Shown here: positions 60,094 to 64,000 of the stretch, piece after piece
Layout of the letters: each line of letters begins with the position of its first letter
Numbering within the stretch: the first letter of the stretch is position 1
Assembly: GCA_052168315.1 (NCBI GenBank)
Contig: JBQLZO010000072.1
Span: 8,686 to 72,685, forward strand
Length of the DNA: 64,000 nucleotides
Origin: JBQLZO01 sp052168315
GTDB lineage: Bacteria > Planctomycetota > Phycisphaerae > Phycisphaerales > UBA1924
Direction of reading: 5' to 3'
Notes under the pieces: model-generated
What the model was told of the DNA's origin: nothing
The model's database searches: none
Seen by the model: only the letters and a program-made list of their open reading frames with translations
Translations under genes and position numbers: made by a program

Positions 60094-61872
60094 ATGGTGG
60101 GCATCGGAGACAAAGAGAATCAGCGCAAGTGGCACGCGCGGAGCGACCGGCCAGCGATCGATTTGGAGAAACTGTTCGACCAAGTCGTGCCGCACTCTTT
60201 TGAGTCGGAAATGGCACTGCTGGGTGCGATCATCCTTGACCCAAGGGTCATGAATGACTGCGTGATGCTCCTGCCAAACGAGTCGTCTTTCTACAATGAG
60301 GCGCACGCAACTATTTACAAGGCACTTCTCACGCTATACGAACAGAGCAACACTGGAGACTTGGTGCTCTTGCAGGCGCTGTTGAAGGATCGGCAAGAAC
60401 TGGAAGAAGTCGGCGGAGCGCAGTATTTGGTTGCGCTAGCACAAGGGGTGCCGTCGGCCGCCAATGCGATTCACTACGCCAGGATCATTCGGGAAAAGGC
60501 ACAACTTAGAAATCTCATTGAAGCTGCTGGCCAGTCCATTTACGACGCGTATCATTCATACGAATTGGGCGACGACGCAACTCAGAAGGTAATTGACGCG
60601 GCAGAAGAACGGATTTTTCAGATCGTTGATCGGTTTGAGAGTTTGTCCGTTGGTAAGCTAGCGGAATTACTGCACGAAGTGATGAACACGCTGCGGGACA
60701 ATGAGGGGCGGACGATCACGGGGATCGCGAGCGGGTTCTATGACCTGGACGAGATGCTTTCGGGGCTCCAGCCGGGGGAGCTGCTGATCGTGGCGGCCCG
60801 GCCTTCGATGGGCAAGACGGCGTTCGCGCTGAACCTTGCGGAGCAGATCGCGCTGGCGGGGTCGCCGCACGCGAAGGATGGGCCGGAGACGCCGGTGGCG
60901 TTCTTCTCGATGGAGATGTCGCGGCAGTCGATCGTGCAGCGGTTGCTGTGCGCGAAGTCTGGTGTGGATTCGCACCGGTTCCGTCGGAACATGCTGTCTC
61001 AGCAGGAGTTCGCGGCGCTGGCGCACGCGTGCGGGGATCTGGAGCGGGCGCCGATCATCATCGATGACACGCCGGGGCTGACGGTGATGCAGCTTCGTGC
61101 GAAGGCGCGTCGGATGGTGGCGCAGCACGGTTGCCGGTGCATCGTGGTGGACTACCTGCAGTTGATGACCGCGCCGGGTTCGGCGCGGGATGGTCGTCAG
61201 AACGAGGTGTCGGCGATCTCCCGGGGTGTGAAGGCGATCGCGCGGGAGTTGAATGTGCCGGTGGTGTGCCTGGCGCAGTTGAACCGCGGGGCGGAGCAGC
61301 GCGAGGGGCACCGGCCGAGGATGGCGGACCTGCGGGAGTCGGGTTCGATCGAGCAGGATGCGGATGTGATCATGCTGCTGCACCGGGAGGAGTACTACCA
61401 CACGCAGGATCCGGATTGGGCCGCGGAGAACCCGGATCGGATCGGCGTGGCCGAGGTGATCGTTGCGAAGCAGCGGAACGGGCCGACGGGGGTGGTGGAG
61501 TTGTCGTGGACGGCGAGCACGACGCGGTTCGGGAACCTGGCGCGGCGCCGGGGCGGCGATGACTATGCGCCGGCGAGCGCGCACCGGGCGGGGCGTGATG
61601 GTGGTTCGATGGCGCCGGCGGGGCGGATCGGGGCGGGTGGTCGGGCGGGTGGTGGTGTGGGTGGCGCTATGGGTGGTGGCGAGGGGCCGCCGCCGTTCGA
61701 GCCCGGGAGCGGGGCGGTGGCGGGCGGTGGCGGGGGCGGGGGATCGTCGTTCGGGAATCGCCCGCGGACTGGGCCGGTGGAGAACTTCCGCGATGGCGGG
61801 GGCGATGAGGACTACCGGCAATCGGACGGATTCGATGATGAGGATGATGGGATGGATGATCTGCCGATGTGA
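60094..61872 (+). CDS. dnaB: Replicative DNA helicase DnaB, composition mosaic
   Basis: 592 aa. N-terminal DnaB domain (about 28-135, PHSFESEMALLGAIILDP), linker, then the RecA-like core with RPSMGKTAF (K241), FFSMEMSR, VDYLQLM and ESGSIEQDADVIML. A Gly-rich low-complexity extension of about 100 residues follows the core. The first roughly 195 codons use many A/T-ending codons, then use switches abruptly to the native G/C-ending pattern near 60680. The change falls in the interdomain linker. ATG at 60094; GAGGT 12 nt upstream may be the ribosome site. Confidence 0.95.
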   Translation: MVGIGDKENQRKWHARSDRPAIDLEKLFDQVVPHSFESEMALLGAIILDPRVMNDCVMLLPNESSFYNEAHATIYKALLTLYEQSNTGDLVLLQALLKDRQELEEVGGAQYLVALAQGVPSAANAIHYARIIREKAQLRNLIEAAGQSIYDAYHSYELGDDATQKVIDAAEERIFQIVDRFESLSVGKLAELLHEVMNTLRDNEGRTITGIASGFYDLDEMLSGLQPGELLIVAARPSMGKTAFALNLAEQIALAGSPHAKDGPETPVAFFSMEMSRQSIVQRLLCAKSGVDSHRFRRNMLSQQEFAALAHACGDLERAPIIIDDTPGLTVMQLRAKARRMVAQHGCRCIVVDYLQLMTAPGSARDGRQNEVSAISRGVKAIARELNVPVVCLAQLNRGAEQREGHRPRMADLRESGSIEQDADVIMLLHREEYYHTQDPDWAAENPDRIGVAEVIVAKQRNGPTGVVELSWTASTTRFGNLARRRGGDDYAPASAHRAGRDGGSMAPAGRIGAGGRAGGGVGGAMGGGEGPPPFEPGSGAVAGGGGGGGSSFGNRPRTGPVENFRDGGGDEDYRQSDGFDDEDDGMDDLPM

Positions 61873-61894
61873 GGTGAGAAGAGAAGAGAAGAGA

Positions 61895-61925
61895 TTCACC
61901 ACAGAGGGGCGCAGAGGGGGAGAGA
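61895..61925 (+). repeat. Dispersed intergenic repeat, copy 3
   Basis: TTCACCACAGAGGGGCGCAG and purine-rich continuation, preceded by GAGAAGAGAAGAGAAGAGA. It lies in the short gap between the convergent dnaB and pgk stops. Confidence 0.6.
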
Positions 61926-61956
61926 GTGTGTGGGGGGATGGGATTGAATTTGTGGC

Positions 61957-63174
61957 TCAGGCTCCTGGGGCTTCGTCGAGGAGTTCGACGGCTTTGAATT
62001 TCTTACCGGCGAGCATTTCGAGGGAGGCACCGCCGCCGGTGGAGACATGCGAGAGTTTGTCGGCGACGCCGAATTGTTCCGCGGCGGCCGCGGAGTCTCC
62101 GCCGCCGACGATGGAGACGGCTCCGCGCTGGGTGGCTTCGACGATGGCTTCTGCGAGGAGCTGGGTTCCGACGGAGAAGAGGTCCCACTCGAAGACGCCC
62201 ATTGGGCCGTTCCAGACGATGGTGCGGGCCTTCTTGACCTCGGCGGCGTAGGCGACGCGTGTTGCGGGGCCGATGTCGAGGCCCATGAAGCCGTCGGGGA
62301 TGGATGCGGGGCAGGTGCGGACCTCGCCGCCGGTGGCGGCGAACTCGCTGGCGGCGACATGGTCGACGGGGAGCATGATGTTGCAGCCGGACTTTGCGGC
62401 CTGTTCGAGTGTGCGGCGGGCGTCGTCGAGGCGGTCGGCCTCGACACGGGAGTCGCCGACATGGACTCCCTGGGCCTTGAGGAAGGTGTAGGCCATGGCG
62501 CCGCCGATGAGGATGGTGTTGGCGCGCTTGATGAGGAACTCGATGGCGGGGAGTTTGTCTGAGACCTTGGCGCCGCCGAGGATGACGACGAAGGGTTCGG
62601 CGGGGTCGTGGAGCGTGTCGGAGAGGTACCTGATTTCTTTTTCGACGAGGGATCCGACGACGCGGGGTCGGGCGTGCATGGCTTCGGGGACGGCGACCAT
62701 GGAGGCGTCGGCGCGGTGGCAGGTTCCGAAGGCGTTGTTGCAGTAGACATCGCCGAGCTGGGCGATGGCGGCGGCGAAGGCGGGATCGCCGGTCTTCTCG
62801 CCCTTGTGGAAGCGGAGGTTCTCGAGCATCATCGCTTCTCGATCGGCGAGCATGTTGGCGGCGGCGAGCGTGGCGCCGTCGGTGCAGTCGTGGGATGGGA
62901 AGCGGACGGCGCCGCGGACGGAGTTGCCGAGGAGTTCGGTGAGCCGCGTCGCGCAGGGCTCGAGGGAGTACTCGGGCTCGAAGCCCTTGCCTTCGGGGCG
63001 GCCGAGGTGTGACATGAGGACGAGGCGGCCGCCGCGGTCGAGGACGGACTTGATGGAGGGGATGGCTGCGGTGATGCGGCGGTCGTCGGTGATCCTGCCG
63101 TCTTCGATGGGGACATTGAAGTCGACGCGCATGAGGATGCGCTTTCCTGCGACATCAACCTGATCGATGGTCAT
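61957..63174 (-). CDS. pgk: Phosphoglycerate kinase
   Basis: 405 aa glycolytic kinase. Signature ILMRVDFNVP at the N-terminus (substrate-binding Asp and Asn), SHLGRPEG, and MLENLRFHKGE. The C-domain has GGAKVSDKLP, WNGPMGVFEWDLFSVG and GGGDSAAAAEQFG, with the nucleotide-site HVSTGGGASLEMLAGK. The usual NDAFGTAHRAHAS segment reads NNAFGTCHRADAS near residue 146. ATG at 63174. The gap to the divergent miaA start is only 25 bp. Confidence 0.95.
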   Translation of the reverse strand: MTIDQVDVAGKRILMRVDFNVPIEDGRITDDRRITAAIPSIKSVLDRGGRLVLMSHLGRPEGKGFEPEYSLEPCATRLTELLGNSVRGAVRFPSHDCTDGATLAAANMLADREAMMLENLRFHKGEKTGDPAFAAAIAQLGDVYCNNAFGTCHRADASMVAVPEAMHARPRVVGSLVEKEIRYLSDTLHDPAEPFVVILGGAKVSDKLPAIEFLIKRANTILIGGAMAYTFLKAQGVHVGDSRVEADRLDDARRTLEQAAKSGCNIMLPVDHVAASEFAATGGEVRTCPASIPDGFMGLDIGPATRVAYAAEVKKARTIVWNGPMGVFEWDLFSVGTQLLAEAIVEATQRGAVSIVGGGDSAAAAEQFGVADKLSHVSTGGGASLEMLAGKKFKAVELLDEAPGA

Positions 63175-63187
63175 CTTGGGCACTGGG

Positions 63188-63193
63188 TAGACT
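63188..63193 (+). promoter_or_regulatory. -10 box, leaderless promoter of miaA
   Basis: TAGACT, 6 nt, then GTG at 63200. The same spacing is seen before 37757, 41968 and 56418. Confidence 0.5.
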
Positions 63194-63199
63194 CCGGCT

Positions 63200-64000
63200 G
63201 TGTTGGCTGGTGAGGGTGTGGATGAGGGCGGGACCGATGCGGGCGATGAGCCCACGAGGGGCTGCGCACCGATGCTACCGGCGTTTCCAGTGATTGTCGG
63301 CCCGACGGGGGGAGGCAAATCGGCGCTGGCCCTGGCGCTGGCGGGGCGGGTGCGCCGGGAGCGGGGCGTGGTCGCGGAGATCGTGAGCGCGGATTCGATG
63401 CAGGTGTACCGGGGGATGGACATCGGCACGGCGAAGGCGACGCGGGCGGAGCGAGACGAGGTGGTCCATCACCTGATCGACATCGTGGAGCCTGAGGAGT
63501 CGTTCGGGGTGGATCGATGGCTGGGGCTGTGCGAGCGGGCGATCGAGGGAATCCGGGCGCGGGGCGGCGTGCCGATCGTGATCGGCGGGACGCATTTCTA
63601 TGTGAAGGCTCTGCTGGAGGGGCTGTTCGAGGGGCCCTCGGCGGATGCGGGGGTGCGTGCGGAGTTGGAGGCGATGGATGCGGAGGCGCGGTGGGCGCTG
63701 CTCCGGGAGGTCGACCCCCCTACTGCCGAGCGGGTGCATCGGAACGATGTGCGGCGGGTGGTGCGGGCGCTGGAGGTGCACCGGCTGACGGGGCGTGCGA
63801 TCTCCGAGCAGCAGGAGCAGTGGGACCGGGGTGGGCGGCGGGGCGATGCTTTCATCGTGGGGCTGGAGTGGTCGACGGAGGCGATCAATCGTCGGATCAA
63901 TGCGCGGGTGCGGCGGATGGTGGCGGATGGGCTGGTGGAGGAGGTGCGGGGGCTGGTGCGAGGCGGGCGGCTGGGGGTGCAGGCGCGGGAGGCGCTGGGG
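63200..64000 (+). CDS. miaA: tRNA dimethylallyltransferase, 3' end beyond window
   Basis: 267 codons visible. The P-loop GPTGGGKS (34-41) is followed by SADSMQVYRGMDIGTAK (catalytic Asp and substrate-binding region), HHLIDIVEP and GGTHFYVKALLEGLF. It adds the dimethylallyl group to A37 of tRNAs, giving the substrate of MiaB (30827). The GTG at 63200 was chosen from promoter geometry; the ATG at 63272, which starts MLPAFPVIVG, is the conservative alternative and would remove a 24-residue Asp/Gly/Glu-rich prefix. The gene continues past the right edge. Confidence 0.94.
   Translation, partial: MLAGEGVDEGGTDAGDEPTRGCAPMLPAFPVIVGPTGGGKSALALALAGRVRRERGVVAEIVSADSMQVYRGMDIGTAKATRAERDEVVHHLIDIVEPEESFGVDRWLGLCERAIEGIRARGGVPIVIGGTHFYVKALLEGLFEGPSADAGVRAELEAMDAEARWALLREVDPPTAERVHRNDVRRVVRALEVHRLTGRAISEQQEQWDRGGRRGDAFIVGLEWSTEAINRRINARVRRMVADGLVEEVRGLVRGGRLGVQAREALG

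Noticed and set aside
52623..60680. A prophage, integrative element or insertion sequence
   Set aside because: No integrase, transposase, structural phage gene, terminal repeat or tRNA-adjacent attachment duplication could be seen.

Overview
The window is high-GC DNA (mostly two-thirds G+C or more, with G/C-ending codons) that reads as a chromosome segment of a planctomycete, most likely Phycisphaerae-like. That placement is inference. It rests on an alternative complex III operon joined to a caa3-type oxidase, exported proteins with dockerin-like and PEP-CTERM-like ends, a single-domain GlmU, and the glmU-prs-ctc-pth order.

Layout. 1-13113 (minus): a respiratory operon, actABCDEF, a small membrane protein, a SCO copper chaperone, and caa3 subunits II and I, with subunit I running off the left edge. 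It encodes quinol to cytochrome c to oxygen electron transfer, and most cistrons overlap by 4-8 bases. 13428-16313: heme A synthase (needed by that oxidase), Aat and GmhA. 16546-22103: tRNA-Lys, an SNF2 helicase with a SWIM-domain partner, a possible structured RNA and tRNA-Gln. 22341-27964: glmU-prs-rplY-pth, then rpsF-ssb-rplI. 28280-30484: two exported surface-type proteins. 30827-35241 (minus): miaB, a HAD hydrolase, dnaX with its tau tail in a second frame, and the SRP RNA. 35431-43635: PIN-TRAM protein, lipid kinase, TPR and LptE-like envelope proteins, YbaB, rplM-rpsI, and a CPBP protease. 43733-52139: fusA, NIF3, an orphan CoA-transferase B subunit, DsrE, dodecin, SRPBCC, small exported proteins and a SEC-C gene broken by two frameshifts. 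52623-64000: housekeeping genes (sucD, trmD, dnaB, pgk, miaA) interleaved with low-GC segments carrying a helicase, a membrane protein and the 5' third of dnaB.

Most notable observations. (1) dnaX ends at an A7 heptamer whose -1 frame enters the tau C-terminal domain, so gamma and tau are probably made by frameshifting or slippage. (2) A small SEC-C gene needs two +1 shifts, both at TTT codons. (3) Sharp composition boundaries between 52.6 and 60.7 kb mark acquired DNA, including one inside dnaB at its interdomain linker. (4) A TANNNT box lies exactly 6 nt before the start codon of four genes, which predicts leaderless mRNAs. (5) The SRP RNA appears to have a non-GNRA apical loop.

No rRNA, CRISPR array, transposase, integrase or complete known defence system was recognised. 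No new multi-gene system is claimed; the low-GC helicase is the best candidate for an uncharacterised accessory function.
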